From positions 621,097 through 685,096 of the forward strand of contig NZ_RCZM01000001.1 in NCBI RefSeq assembly GCF_006438965.1: a DNA stretch of 64,000 nt. The letters are read 5' to 3'. The position numbers and the translations under genes are program-made. The notes under the pieces are model-generated. The model had not been told where the DNA came from and made no database searches. It worked only from the letters and a program-made list of their open reading frames with translations. Source of the stretch: Pedococcus bigeumensis. Lineage in GTDB: Bacteria > Actinomycetota > Actinomycetes > Actinomycetales > Dermatophilaceae. Every line of letters begins with the position of its first letter. The first letter of the stretch is position 1. This document shows positions 21,708-30,723 of this stretch, in pieces.

Positions 21708-23080
21708 CCGGCCACGGCCACGAGCGAGGCGACCACGCTGAGTCCCAGCCACATCGTGACGAAGACGGGGATGTCCTGACCCGCGGTCGTGTGCCTGGCC
21801 GCGAACACCGCTCCGGCTGCCGCGATGCCGAGCACCGAGCCGAGCACGTCGGCGAGCTGGAGCGATGATGAGGTCGAGCCGTGGTCGGCCGCCGGCGTCA
21901 GCATCAGCGAAAGGACCGACAGGCTCGCGGTGCCCAGGCCCATGCCGAGGCCACAGGCGACCAGCGCCACCGCGATCAGCCAGGGATGCCAGCCGAAGTG
22001 GGTGACGGCCACGACGCCGAGCAGGCCGGTCGTGAGCAGCAGACCTCCGGCGCTGACGAGCTGGTAGCGGCGCCCGGCCCACCGGTCGCGGCCCTGGATC
22101 CACGACCCTGCTGACCAGCCGAGTGAGCCGACGGCCAGGATCGTGCCGGCGGTGGCGAGGGACTGGCCGCGCTCGTTGACCAGCATGAGCGGGATGTAGG
22201 TGATGGTGCCGAAGAACGAGCAGGTGAGCAGGAACCGCGCCAGCATCACCGACGGCAGTCCGCGTCGCATCAGCCACGTGCCGTGGGGGAGGAGCATCGG
22301 GGCGGTGGTCGCGATGCCCAGGACACCGATGACGGCGACGACGGTCTTGGCGGACCAGGTGAACTCGAGGTCGTGGGTGCCCCACTGCAGCGCACCCGCC
22401 GAGGCGGCGATGAGGACCCCGAACCAGGCGGCCCGCGCATGCTCCCGCCGGTCACGGCTGGAGTGGTCGATCCCCTCCCTGGCGCTCGCGATCTGTCTGC
22501 GCCGCGCCAACACCATGGCGAACGCCACGACCACGGGGAGCACCACGAGCCAGAACACCCAGCGCCACGACCAGGTGGTGGTGACCCACGCTGCGATCGG
22601 CGGACCGAGCAGGGAGGGCAGGACCCAGGCGGCCGAGATGACGCTGAACACCTTGGGGCGCAACGACTCCGGATAGGCACGGCCGATGACGACGTAGCCG
22701 GCGACGATGATCAGACCAGCGCCCAGACCCGCCACGCCGCGCCCGGCGAGGAACGGCCCGAACGACTGCGAGCCGCCACACACGGTGCAGCCCGCGGCGA
22801 AGAGGAGCTGCCCGGCGAACAGGGACGGCAGCGGGCCGGAGCGGTCGCACCACACCCCCGCGAGGACGATGCCGAGCAGCTGGGTGGTCAGCATCACCGA
22901 GAAGGCGAGCCCGTAGGACCGGACGGCGTCCAGCTCGCGGGCCGCGGCAGGCATGGCTGTCGAGACCGCCATGCCCTCGAACGCGATGACCGTGATCAGG
23001 GCCAGCAGCGAGATGGACAGCAGCAGGAACCGCGGGTGGAACACACCGACACGCGGCTCACCTGACGTGGTCGTGGTCAC
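21689..23080 (-). CDS. MFS transporter (drug-type)
   Basis: This 463-residue major facilitator has at least twelve hydrophobic segments, with GVWCDRSGPLPSLFAGQLL matching the conserved loop 2-3 motif (usually GxLaDrxGrk) and ARELDAVRSYGLAF before it, as in DHA-type multidrug exporters. GTG at 23080 is used because it overlaps the stop of the upstream GDPD gene by 4 bases and directly precedes VTTTTSGEPRVG, leaving the first helix correctly placed. The substrate is unknown. Being coupled to a glycerophosphodiesterase is unusual and may be accidental. Confidence 0.88.
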   Translation of the reverse strand: MTTTTSGEPRVGVFHPRFLLLSISLLALITVIAFEGMAVSTAMPAAARELDAVRSYGLAFSVMLTTQLLGIVLAGVWCDRSGPLPSLFAGQLLFAAGCTVCGGSQSFGPFLAGRGVAGLGAGLIIVAGYVVIGRAYPESLRPKVFSVISAAWVLPSLLGPPIAAWVTTTWSWRWVFWLVVLPVVVAFAMVLARRRQIASAREGIDHSSRDRREHARAAWFGVLIAASAGALQWGTHDLEFTWSAKTVVAVIGVLGIATTAPMLLPHGTWLMRRGLPSVMLARFLLTCSFFGTITYIPLMLVNERGQSLATAGTILAVGSLGWSAGSWIQGRDRWAGRRYQLVSAGGLLLTTGLLGVVAVTHFGWHPWLIAVALVACGLGMGLGTASLSVLSLMLTPAADHGSTSSSLQLADVLGSVLGIAAAGAVFAARHTTAGQDIPVFVTMWLGLSVVASLVAVAGQRIRT

Positions 23081-23871
23081 TGGCTCAACGGTACGCCGCG
23101 CTCGGCGAGCACCTCGGCAAGGGTGTCGATGCGGTCCGACACGATCCCGTCGACGCCGAGGTCGAAGAGCCGGTGCATCTCGGCCGCGTCGTCGATGGTC
23201 CACACGTGCACGTGCTTGCCCATCGCGTGGACGCGTTCGACCAAGGCCGGCGTCACCAGGTCGAGCCGGCGACCGCCGACCAGGTGGCCCGTCGGGACCT
23301 GCAGGACCGCGGCGGGGGAGCGGAGCCAGGAGGCGATCCGTTGCGGCGCCAGGCGCAGGGCAGCGACCTCGGCCGGGCCCGTCGCGGTGGCGAGGCGGGG
23401 ACCGAGCAACCTGCGGACGGCGCGCAGCCGGCGGTCCGAGAAGGACCCGACGCAGACCCGGTCGATGGCCTTGTGTGCCCGGATCACCTCGACCAGCGGC
23501 CCGATGGCGCCGGGCGCCTTGACGTCGATGTTGATGCGGGTGTCGGGGAACTCCTCGAGCAGGTCCGAGAGCAGTGGGATCGGCTCCCTGCCGTTGATCC
23601 TTGCGGACTGCACTGCGGCGTAAGGCAGTTCGGCGATCCGGCCGCCCTTGTCGGTGACTCGGTCGAGCCGCAGGTCGTGGAAGGCGAGCAGGACGCCGTC
23701 GGCGGTTCCGTGCACGTCGGTCTCGAGGTAGCGGTAGCCCAGCCGCACCGCCTCGCGGAAGGCCGCCATGGTGTTCTCGAGGTGCAGGTTCGCCGCGATC
23801 TTGGCACCGCCGCGGTGGGCCAGCCCGATCGGCGTGGGTGCGTCGAAGTAGGCGAAGTCCGCTGCTCTCAC
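23077..23871 (-). CDS. Glycerophosphodiester phosphodiesterase
   Basis: This 264-residue TIM-barrel enzyme hydrolyses deacylated phospholipids to sn-glycerol 3-phosphate and an alcohol. It has the catalytic IGLAHRGG near residue 18, YLETDVHGTADG with the metal-binding Glu-Asp pair, VLLAFHDLRLDR with the second histidine, and INIDVKAP. No signal peptide is evident, so it probably acts in the cytosol. The GTG start lies inside a perfect 16-base hairpin (23859-23898), which may limit its translation. It overlaps the MFS gene by 4 bases. Confidence 0.92.
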   Translation of the reverse strand: MRAADFAYFDAPTPIGLAHRGGAKIAANLHLENTMAAFREAVRLGYRYLETDVHGTADGVLLAFHDLRLDRVTDKGGRIAELPYAAVQSARINGREPIPLLSDLLEEFPDTRINIDVKAPGAIGPLVEVIRAHKAIDRVCVGSFSDRRLRAVRRLLGPRLATATGPAEVAALRLAPQRIASWLRSPAAVLQVPTGHLVGGRRLDLVTPALVERVHAMGKHVHVWTIDDAAEMHRLFDLGVDGIVSDRIDTLAEVLAERGVPLSQ

Positions 23872-23898
23872 GGCGTCAGTCTGCCGTGAGAGCAGCGG
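23859..23898. terminator. Perfect hairpin after the alpha-glucosidase gene
   Basis: CCGCTGCTCTCACGGC (23859-23874) pairs perfectly with 23883-23898 across an 8-base loop. It lies 7 bases beyond the alpha-glucosidase stop and covers the GTG of the GDPD gene. Transcription from the glucosidase gene would stop here, though no clear run of T follows. Confidence 0.7.
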
Positions 23899-23904
23899 AC
23901 CTGC

Positions 23905-25611
23905 TCAGGGGGCTGCCCAGACCGTGGTGTCGGTCGGCACCGAGCCGTCCGAGGTCAGCGGACCGGAGGCGACGAGGACCGACGCGCCGTCGGGCAGCGC
24001 CACCGGGTCGGCACCGAAGTTGGTCAGCACCAAGGTGTCCTTGCCCTGACCGGTGTTGACGAGGGCGATCACGTCGTCGCCGAAGCCATCGATGAACTGC
24101 AGGCCACCGGTGCCCAGGTCGCGCTCGCGGCGGAGGCGCAGCAGCCGGCGGTAGAGCTCGAGGGTCGACCCGTCCACGCCGTCCTGCTGGTCGACGGCGT
24201 ACTCGCCGTAGACCGCCGGCTGGGGCAGCCACGTCTGGTCCGAGGGGCCGAAGCCGAACGACGGAGCGTCCTTCGCCCATGGCATCGGGACCCGACAGCC
24301 GTCGCGGCCGAGCTCCTTGCCGCCCGAGCGCAGGAACGTCGGGTCCTGCCTGACCTCGCCGGGCATGTCGGTGGAGTCGGGCAGGCCGAGCTCCTCGCCC
24401 TGGTACAGGTAGGCACCACCGGGCAGCGCCAGCATCAGCTGGGTCGCCGCGCGAGCCCGCTGGAGGCCGAGCGCCCGGTCGGGCTGCGGGTCGTCGGCAC
24501 CGATGCCGTTGGGGCGGCGCTTGCCGACGGGCAGGCCGAGCCGTGAGGCATGCCGCACCACATCGTGGTTGGACAGCACCCAGGTGCTCGGGGCGCCGAC
24601 GGAATCCGCTGCCACGAGGGAGGACTCGATGACCTCGCGCAGGTCCGGGGCACGCCACTGGCTCATCAGGAAGTCGAAGTTGAACGCCTGGTGCATCTCG
24701 TCCGGGCGGACGTAGCGCACGGCACGCTCCTGCGGGCGGACCCACGCCTCGGCCACGAGGATGCGGTCCGGCTCGCCGTACTCGGCGAGCACCTTGTGCC
24801 AGCGGCGGTAGACGTCATGGACCGAGTCCTGGTCCCACATCGGCGGCTTCGGCGAGCCGGCCTTCACCTCGCCGTCGAGGATGTGCAGCTCGACGTCGTA
24901 GTCGGGCAGCCCCTTCTCCTTGATCAGGCCGTGGGCGACGTCGACGCGGAAGCCGTCGATGCCCCGGTCCAGCCAGAAGCGCAGGATCGACTCGAACTCG
25001 TCGCCGATCTCCGGGTTGTCCCAGTTGAGGTCGGGCTGCTTCACGTCGAACAGGTGGAGGTACCACTGGCCGGGCTGGCCATCGGCCTCGGTCACGCGGG
25101 TCCAGCCATCGCCACCGAAGACGGAGTGCCAGTCGTTGGGCGGCAGGCTCCCGTCGGCGCCCTTGCCGTCCTTGAAGATGTAGCGGTCACGCTCGGGGCT
25201 GCCCGGACCGGCGGCCACCGCGGCCGTGAACCACTCGTGCTCGTCGCTGGTGTGGTTAGGCACGAGGTCGACGATCACCTTGAGGCCGAGCTCGTGGGCC
25301 CTGGCGACCATCGCGTCCGCGTCAGCGAGGCTGCCGAACAGCCCGTCGATGTTGCGGTAGTCGGCCACGTCGTAGCCGGCGTCGGCCTGCGGTGACTTGT
25401 AGAACGGGCTGAACCAGACCGCGTCGACGCCGAGAGCCTTGAGGTAGTCCAGCCGCGCGGTCACACCGGGCAGGTCGCCGATACCGTCTCCGTCGGCGTC
25501 GGCCCAGGACCGCGGGTAGATCTGGTAGATCACGGCATGGCGCCACCAGGCGGCGTCGGCCGAGGCGGCGGGGTGGATGAGGTGCATGGAGAGGGTCGTC
25601 GTCACGGTCAA
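23905..25611 (-). CDS. GH13 alpha-glucosidase / oligo-1,6-glucosidase
   Basis: This 568-residue cytosolic glycoside hydrolase hydrolyses short alpha-glucosides. The N-terminus AVIYQIYPRSWADADGDGIGDL, seen as IYQIYPRSWAD and DGDGIGDLPGV, is typical of subfamilies 23/30. The catalytic motifs are DLVPNHTSDEHEWF, GFRVDVAHGLIKEKGLPD with the Asp nucleophile, LVAEAWV with the acid Glu, and VLSNHDVVRH. Full family length. A LacI-type palindrome lies 15 bases upstream (25626-25637), suggesting control by a maltose or glucoside regulator. The GTG start could instead be an in-frame ATG 8 codons later. Confidence 0.93.
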   Translation of the reverse strand: MTVTTTLSMHLIHPAASADAAWWRHAVIYQIYPRSWADADGDGIGDLPGVTARLDYLKALGVDAVWFSPFYKSPQADAGYDVADYRNIDGLFGSLADADAMVARAHELGLKVIVDLVPNHTSDEHEWFTAAVAAGPGSPERDRYIFKDGKGADGSLPPNDWHSVFGGDGWTRVTEADGQPGQWYLHLFDVKQPDLNWDNPEIGDEFESILRFWLDRGIDGFRVDVAHGLIKEKGLPDYDVELHILDGEVKAGSPKPPMWDQDSVHDVYRRWHKVLAEYGEPDRILVAEAWVRPQERAVRYVRPDEMHQAFNFDFLMSQWRAPDLREVIESSLVAADSVGAPSTWVLSNHDVVRHASRLGLPVGKRRPNGIGADDPQPDRALGLQRARAATQLMLALPGGAYLYQGEELGLPDSTDMPGEVRQDPTFLRSGGKELGRDGCRVPMPWAKDAPSFGFGPSDQTWLPQPAVYGEYAVDQQDGVDGSTLELYRRLLRLRRERDLGTGGLQFIDGFGDDVIALVNTGQGKDTLVLTNFGADPVALPDGASVLVASGPLTSDGSVPTDTTVWAAP

Positions 25612-25625
25612 CCATGCTGACGCAT

Positions 25626-25637
25626 CGAACGCGTTCG
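25626..25637. promoter_or_regulatory. LacI-type operator before alpha-glucosidase
   Basis: CGAACGCGTTCG is a perfect 12-base palindrome with the central CG typical of LacI-family sites. It ends at -15 from the glucosidase start. No LacI regulator is adjacent; the one at 44726-45820 has a different operator. Confidence 0.6.
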
Positions 25638-25718
25638 GGGAAACCGGCCTGCCACCGTCTTACCCAGCGGAACCGTCATTCTCGGCGGCTGCGCGACGAG
25701 GCGCGGAGGCATGCCGCC

Positions 25719-25959
25719 GACTTGTTGCCGACTCGTCGTCATCGACGCCCTGAATCGGTCGGCCGTGACGATCTGCCGGCAACAGGTCGGAGACCGTCCG
25801 GACTTATTGCCGACTCGTCCTCATCCAACTGTCCGAATGGATCCCGGTGACGATCTGCGAGCAACAGGTCGGAGGCCGTCCGGACTTGTTGCCGACTCGT
25901 CGTCATCCAACTGTCCGAATGGATCCCGGTGACGATCTGCGAGCAACAGGTCGGGGAGG
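25719..25959. repeat. Three tandem 82-base repeat units
   Basis: Units at 25719-25800, 25801-25882 and 25883-25959 (truncated) each begin GACTTGTTGCCGACTCG (TTATT in unit 2) and end near GCGAGCAACAGGTCGG. Units 2 and 3 differ at only two positions before unit 3 is cut short; unit 1 has diverged in the middle. The unit ends are partially inverted (GACTTGTTGC against GCAACAGGTC), so each can fold. No coding potential is evident. A related element lies at 50450-50520. This fills the 408-base gap between the alpha-glucosidase and globin genes. Confidence 0.85.
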
Positions 25960-25966
25960 CGAACAG

Positions 25967-26005
25967 CGAGGTATGCCGCGGGGCCGGGCCACGCGGCATA
26001 CCTCG
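25967..26005. terminator. Octamer-pair hairpin terminating the pepN-mscS-glbO operon
   Basis: CGAGGTATGCCGCG (25967-25980) pairs perfectly with 25992-26005 over an 11-base loop. It lies 14 bases after the globin stop on the minus strand. The stem is built from an inverted pair of the GTATGCCG octamer. Confidence 0.75.
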
Positions 26006-26019
26006 CCGTGCGTGGTGGC

Positions 26020-26433
26020 TCAGTCCTCGAGCGAGTTGACCATCGAGTGCGCGGCACGCTCGAGGTAGTCGCGCAGCAGCAGGTCGTTCGCCGGGGGCAG
26101 GTCGAGGGTGTCGACGGCCGCCATGATGTGGTGCAGCCAGCGGTCGCGCTGGGTCGGCGTCACCTTGAACGGGTGGTGCCGCATCCGCAGCCGCGGGTGG
26201 CCGCGCTGCTCCGAGTAGGTCGTCGGCCCGCCCCAGTACTGCTCGAGGAACATCCGGAACCGCTCCTCGGCCGGGCCGAGGTCGTCCTCGGGGTAGAGGG
26301 CCCGCAGCGGCGGGTCGGAAGCGACTCCGCGGTAGAACTCGTGGACCAGCTTGCGGAACGTCTCGTGCCCGCCGACCTGGTCGTAGAAGCTGCCGGACTG
26401 GTCCCCGCCGGGGGTCTGGGGGGTGCTGCTCAC
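26020..26433 (-). CDS. glbO: Group II truncated hemoglobin
   Basis: This 137-residue 2-on-2 globin binds heme and probably handles oxygen or NO near respiratory enzymes. It shows [16 protein letters not shown] at the N-terminus, [39 protein letters not shown] with the proximal histidine in MRHHPF, and RDRWLHHM with the tryptophan conserved in group II. GTG 26433 is the start: it overlaps the mscS stop by 4 bases. It is the last gene of an operon with mscS and pepN, an association often seen in actinobacteria. The hairpin at 25967-26005 follows. Confidence 0.93.
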   Translation of the reverse strand: MSSTPQTPGGDQSGSFYDQVGGHETFRKLVHEFYRGVASDPPLRALYPEDDLGPAEERFRMFLEQYWGGPTTYSEQRGHPRLRMRHHPFKVTPTQRDRWLHHIMAAVDTLDLPPANDLLLRDYLERAAHSMVNSLED

Positions 26434-27380
26434 GGGGTGCCCCCGCCCGCCGGGCCGAACGGCGTCATGACCGGGGCCTTGATGCCGTTGGCGTCGAACG
26501 CCGCCTTGACCCGTTCGCGGATCTCGCGTGAGACGCCGTACTGCTGCTCCGGCGCGGTCTTGGCGATGACACGGATGGTCACGACCGAGCCCGTCATCGA
26601 CTCGACGCCCACCACCTGGGGCTCGTCGAGCAGCCTGTCCTGCCACTCGGCGGACCCGTCCAGCTCGTGCACCACGGTGCGGATCAGGGGGATCACCTTG
26701 TCGAGGTTCTCGGAGTAGGCCACCGGGATGTCGACCATGGCGGTGGACCAGCCCTGGCTCTTGTTGCCGATCCGGATGATCTCGCCGTTGCGGATGTACC
26801 AGACGACTCCCTGCCCGTCGCGCAGCCGGGTGACGCGCAGCGAGACCTCCTCGACGGTGCCGATGGCCTCACCGGTGTCGATGACGTCGCCGACGCCGTA
26901 CTGGTCCTCGAGGATCATGAAGATCCCGGACAGGAAGTCCTTGACGAGGCTCTGCGCGCCGAACCCGAGGGCCACCCCGCCGACCCCGGCTGTGGCGAGC
27001 ACGGGGCCAAGGTTGATGCCGACGGTCGTCAAGACCGTGAGGACCGCGATCATGACGACGATGAACGTGACCATGCTGCGCAGCAGCGAACCCATCGTCA
27101 GGGTGCGCTGACGGTGTCGCTCGTGGGCTGAACCGGTGGCCTGGGCGAGGACGCGCCCCGCTCGGCTGGTCTCGCCCACTCGCCGGGCGTCGGAGCGCGC
27201 CAGGGTCGTGGCGACCACTCGGCCGATCGACCGCAGCGCCAGCCATCGCAGGATGACGGCCGCCAGCACGGTGATGACGATGTTGAGTGGCTTGCCGGTG
27301 AACCAGTCCCACGCCGAGTGCGGCGTGATGTCCATCAGAACCTGCAGGCTGAACCAGTTGAAAGCCTCAGGCATCGGCAT
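26430..27380 (-). CDS. MscS-type mechanosensitive ion channel
   Basis: This 316-residue channel has three predicted helices. The first two are [18 protein letters not shown] and [20 protein letters not shown]; the pore helix is [20 protein letters not shown], the glycine-rich MscS signature. A cytoplasmic beta domain follows ([20 protein letters not shown]). It releases solutes under hypo-osmotic stress. The gene starts 14 bases inside the end of pepN and overlaps glbO by 4 bases. Confidence 0.93.
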   Translation of the reverse strand: MPMPEAFNWFSLQVLMDITPHSAWDWFTGKPLNIVITVLAAVILRWLALRSIGRVVATTLARSDARRVGETSRAGRVLAQATGSAHERHRQRTLTMGSLLRSMVTFIVVMIAVLTVLTTVGINLGPVLATAGVGGVALGFGAQSLVKDFLSGIFMILEDQYGVGDVIDTGEAIGTVEEVSLRVTRLRDGQGVVWYIRNGEIIRIGNKSQGWSTAMVDIPVAYSENLDKVIPLIRTVVHELDGSAEWQDRLLDEPQVVGVESMTGSVVTIRVIAKTAPEQQYGVSREIRERVKAAFDANGIKAPVMTPFGPAGGGTP

Positions 27381-29916
27381 CTCGCTGCTGGGCGCGCAGG
27401 GCGCGCGCGACCGGGTCGCGGTTCTCGGCCACCATGCGGCGCAGGGCCGCGTGCGCCTCGGGGTGCGCGGTCAACCACGACTGCGTCGCGTCGTGCAGGC
27501 GGGCGTCGGCGAGCGCTGTCGGGTAGAAGCCGCGGACCAGGATCTCGATGATCGCGTGCGACGTCTTGGTCTCCACGGTGTCGAGCATGGCGTGGTACTT
27601 CTCGACGTAGGGCTCGAGCAGGCTCGTGTCCTGGACCGTCCCGAAGCCCGCGGCGACCGCCTCGAGCACCGCGTTGGTGAGCCCGTCCTCCTCGACGCCG
27701 CGGCGCCAGGCGGTGGCCTTTGCCTCCGCGGTCGGGAAGGAGGCGCGCGCCTGCTCGGCGCGTTCGTGACCGGTTGCGGTGTTGTCGCGCTGCTGCTCCG
27801 CGTCGATGTCCGCGGGGGTCGCAGCGCCGCACGCGGCCAGTGAGATGAGCAGCCGCCACCGCATGTCGGTGTCGACGGCGAGCCCGTCGAGCACCTGCGT
27901 GCCGTCGAGCAGGGCGCGCAGGTATGCCGCGTCGTCGCCACCGCGCTGCTGCGCGGCAAAGGCCCCCACCAGCTGGAGCTGGGCGTCACTGCCGGGTGCG
28001 GCGGCCAGCGCGAGCTCGCGCAGCCCGGCCACGGCCTCGGCGGTGGTCTGCTCCCGGTGCTCGGGTGCGAGATAGAAGTGGAGGGTGGTGGACAGCTGGC
28101 CGAGCAGGGTGCGCAGCAGGGTCGAGTCGGTCTCGCCGGGGAGGGAGGCCAGCACGAGCTTCACGAAGTCACGAGCGCCCATCTCGGCGTCCCGGGTCAT
28201 GTCCCACGCGGCGCCGAGCACCAGCGCGCGGGGCAGGCTGTCCTGGAACCCGCGCGGGCGGGCAATGGCCGTGGCGAGGGACCGCTCGTCGAGGCGGATC
28301 TTGGCGTAGGCGAGGTCGTCGTCGTTGACCAGCACCAGGTCCGGCACCGGTCGGCCGATCAGCTCTGGCAGGTCGGTCGAGTCCCCGTCGACGTCGAGCT
28401 CCAGCCGATCGGTGCGGACCAGCGTGTCGTCGACGACGTCGTAGAGACCGACGGCGAGACGGTGCGGTCGCAACGTCGCGAAGTCCGGGGCATGGGTCTG
28501 GGAGATCCGCGCCGAGGAGATGAGGCCCTGGTCGTCGGTCTCGATCTCGGGCCGGAGCGTGTTGACGCCCGCGGTCTCGAGCCACAGCTTGGACCACGTG
28601 CCGAGGTCGCGGCCGGACGTCTGCTCCAGCTCGTGGAGCAGGTCGGCCAGGGTCGTGTTGCCCCATGAGTGCTTGGCGAAGTAGGCCCGCAGACCGGCGG
28701 TGAAGGGCTCACGACCGACGTAGGCGACGAGCTGCTTGAGCACCGAGGCACCCTTGGCGTAGGTGATGCCGTCGAAGTTGACCTCGACGTCCTCGAGGTC
28801 GTGGATCGGGGCGACGATCGGGTGGGTCGAGGAGAGCTGGTCCTGGCGGTAGGCCCAGGCCTTCTCGGAGGTGCCGAACGTCGTCCAGGCGCTCGCCCAC
28901 TCGGTGACCTCCGCCTGGCAGGTCGTCGACGCCCACTCGGCGAACGACTCGTTGAGCCACAGGTCGTTCCACCACTCCATGGTCACGAGGTTGCCGAACC
29001 ACATGTGGGCGAGCTCGTGCAGCAGGGTGAGCGCCCGCCGTTCGACCAGGGCCTCGGTCACCTTGGCGCGGAAGACGTAGATCTCGCTGACCGTGACGGC
29101 CCCGGCGTTCTCCATCGCGCCCATGTTGTACTCGGGCGTGAAGAGCTGGTCGTACTTCTCGAACGGGTACTCGCAGTCGAACTCGTTCTCGAAGAAGGCG
29201 AACCCGAGCTTGGTGCACTCGAAGATGTTGTCGGCGTCGAGGTGCTTGAGCAGCGACTGGCGGCAGAAGATCCCGAGCGGGACGGTGCCCCGTCGCGTCT
29301 GCACCTCGTCACGGACCACGGCGTAGGGACCGGCGACGAGCGCGGTGATGTAGCAGGAGATCCGCGGGGTCGGCGAGAAGGCCCAGGTCGCGGTGCCCTC
29401 ACCAGCGGGGGTCGGCTCGGGGGTGGGGGAGTTGGACACAACCTGCCAGTGGGACGGCGCGGTCACGGTGAACCCGAAGGTCGCCTTGAGGTCGGGCTGC
29501 TCGAAGACCGCGAACATGCGGCGGCAGTCAGCCACCTCGAACTGGGAGTAGAGGTAGACCTCGCCGTCCGCGGGGTCGGTGAAGCGGTGCAGCCCCTCGC
29601 CGGTGTTCATGTATGCCGCGGTCGCGTCGACCGTGAGCGTGTTCTGCTCCGCTGTCGACGGGAGGCTGAGGCGCACCCCGTCGAAGTGCGTCGCGGGGTC
29701 GAGCGCCTCGCCGTTGAGGGTGATCGACTCGACCGATGGCGCGATGAGGTCGATGAACGTCGACTCACCGGGCTCGGTGCACGTGAACGTCACCGTCGTC
29801 GTGCTGCGGAACGTGGTGTCCGAGGTGGTGAGGTCGAGGACGACGTCGTAGTGGTCGACGGCGATGACGGCGGCGCGGGCGGTGGCCTCGTCGCGGGTCA
29901 GGTTCTTGCCAGGCAA
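27367..29916 (-). CDS. pepN: Aminopeptidase N (M1 metallopeptidase)
   Basis: This 849-residue zinc aminopeptidase removes N-terminal residues from peptides in the cytosol. It has the exopeptidase motif YNMGAMENAGAVTVSE and the zinc site HELAHMWFGNLVTMEWW followed by NESFAEW, with a long ERAP1-like C-terminal domain. The start is TTG at 29916: it gives MPGKNLTRDEA, the usual actinobacterial PepN N-terminus, with AGGAG placed 6 bases upstream. A reading frame extending 500 residues further is not coding. It heads the pepN-mscS-glbO operon. Confidence 0.96.
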   Translation of the reverse strand: MPGKNLTRDEATARAAVIAVDHYDVVLDLTTSDTTFRSTTTVTFTCTEPGESTFIDLIAPSVESITLNGEALDPATHFDGVRLSLPSTAEQNTLTVDATAAYMNTGEGLHRFTDPADGEVYLYSQFEVADCRRMFAVFEQPDLKATFGFTVTAPSHWQVVSNSPTPEPTPAGEGTATWAFSPTPRISCYITALVAGPYAVVRDEVQTRRGTVPLGIFCRQSLLKHLDADNIFECTKLGFAFFENEFDCEYPFEKYDQLFTPEYNMGAMENAGAVTVSEIYVFRAKVTEALVERRALTLLHELAHMWFGNLVTMEWWNDLWLNESFAEWASTTCQAEVTEWASAWTTFGTSEKAWAYRQDQLSSTHPIVAPIHDLEDVEVNFDGITYAKGASVLKQLVAYVGREPFTAGLRAYFAKHSWGNTTLADLLHELEQTSGRDLGTWSKLWLETAGVNTLRPEIETDDQGLISSARISQTHAPDFATLRPHRLAVGLYDVVDDTLVRTDRLELDVDGDSTDLPELIGRPVPDLVLVNDDDLAYAKIRLDERSLATAIARPRGFQDSLPRALVLGAAWDMTRDAEMGARDFVKLVLASLPGETDSTLLRTLLGQLSTTLHFYLAPEHREQTTAEAVAGLRELALAAAPGSDAQLQLVGAFAAQQRGGDDAAYLRALLDGTQVLDGLAVDTDMRWRLLISLAACGAATPADIDAEQQRDNTATGHERAEQARASFPTAEAKATAWRRGVEEDGLTNAVLEAVAAGFGTVQDTSLLEPYVEKYHAMLDTVETKTSHAIIEILVRGFYPTALADARLHDATQSWLTAHPEAHAALRRMVAENRDPVARALRAQQRDADA

Positions 29917-30048
29917 CGGTGCTCCTGCTGAGGTTCGGGGGGTGTTCGAAGGACTCGGCCGCCATCCTCGCACGCGTGACGGGGTCGAGGACCACCGCCG
30001 GGAGCACCGCTTGTGCGGGTCTGCAGGGCCAATGGCAGGATTGGGGGT

Positions 30049-30675
30049 GTGAGTGCCACCGAGACTGCCGAGACCCGTTCGTCCGCCGAGTTCTGGTTCG
30101 ACCCGCTCTGTCCGTGGGCGTGGATGACGTCCCGCTGGATGATGCAGGTCGAGGAGGTGCGTCCCGTGGACGTGACCTGGTCGGTGATGAGCCTGGCGGT
30201 CCTCAACGAAGGGCGCGACCTCCCTGACACCTACCGCGAGATGATGGACCGGGCCTGGGGGCCGGTGCGCGTCATCATCGCGGCGGCCGCCGAGCACGGT
30301 GACAAGGTCATCAAGCCGCTCTACGACGCCATGGGCACAAGCATCCACCTCGGTGGGGAGAAGGACTTCGCCAAGGTCATCGCCGGCGCGCTGGAGGAGG
30401 TGGGCCTCCCGTGGGAGCTCGCCGAAGTCGCCGACTCCGATGTCAACGACGCCGAGCTCCGCGCGAGCCACCAGCGCGCCATCGACCTCGTCGGTGACGA
30501 CGTCGGCACACCGGTCATCGCGGTGAACGGCGAGGCCTTCTTCGGGCCCGTCGTGAGCCCTGCCCCCAAGGGCGAGGCCGCCGGACGGCTGTGGGACGGC
30601 TGTGTCCTCGTGGCGGGCACGCCCGGGTTCTACGAGCTCAAGCGGTCCCGGACCGTCGGCCCCATCTTCGACTGA
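30049..30675 (+). CDS. DsbA-family protein, Rv2466c-like (mycothiol-linked)
   Basis: This 208-residue thioredoxin-fold protein resembles mycobacterial Rv2466c, which uses mycothiol to reduce disulfides or nitro compounds. The active region FWFDPLCPWAWMTSRW carries CPWA instead of CPWC, leaving a single cysteine, which fits a monothiol mechanism. The late cis-proline segment is GTPVIAV. The start is GTG 30049. It is divergent from pepN and precedes rpiB by 48 bases. Confidence 0.88.
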   Translation: MSATETAETRSSAEFWFDPLCPWAWMTSRWMMQVEEVRPVDVTWSVMSLAVLNEGRDLPDTYREMMDRAWGPVRVIIAAAAEHGDKVIKPLYDAMGTSIHLGGEKDFAKVIAGALEEVGLPWELAEVADSDVNDAELRASHQRAIDLVGDDVGTPVIAVNGEAFFGPVVSPAPKGEAAGRLWDGCVLVAGTPGFYELKRSRTVGPIFD

Positions 30676-30723
30676 CGGACCACGACCGACTGACCCTGCA
30701 CACGGACTCGAGGAGCACACCAG

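Noticed and set aside
25719-25959. The tandem repeats as a CRISPR array
   Set aside because: The 82-base units are repeated as wholes, with no unique spacers between short repeats, and no cas genes are present.
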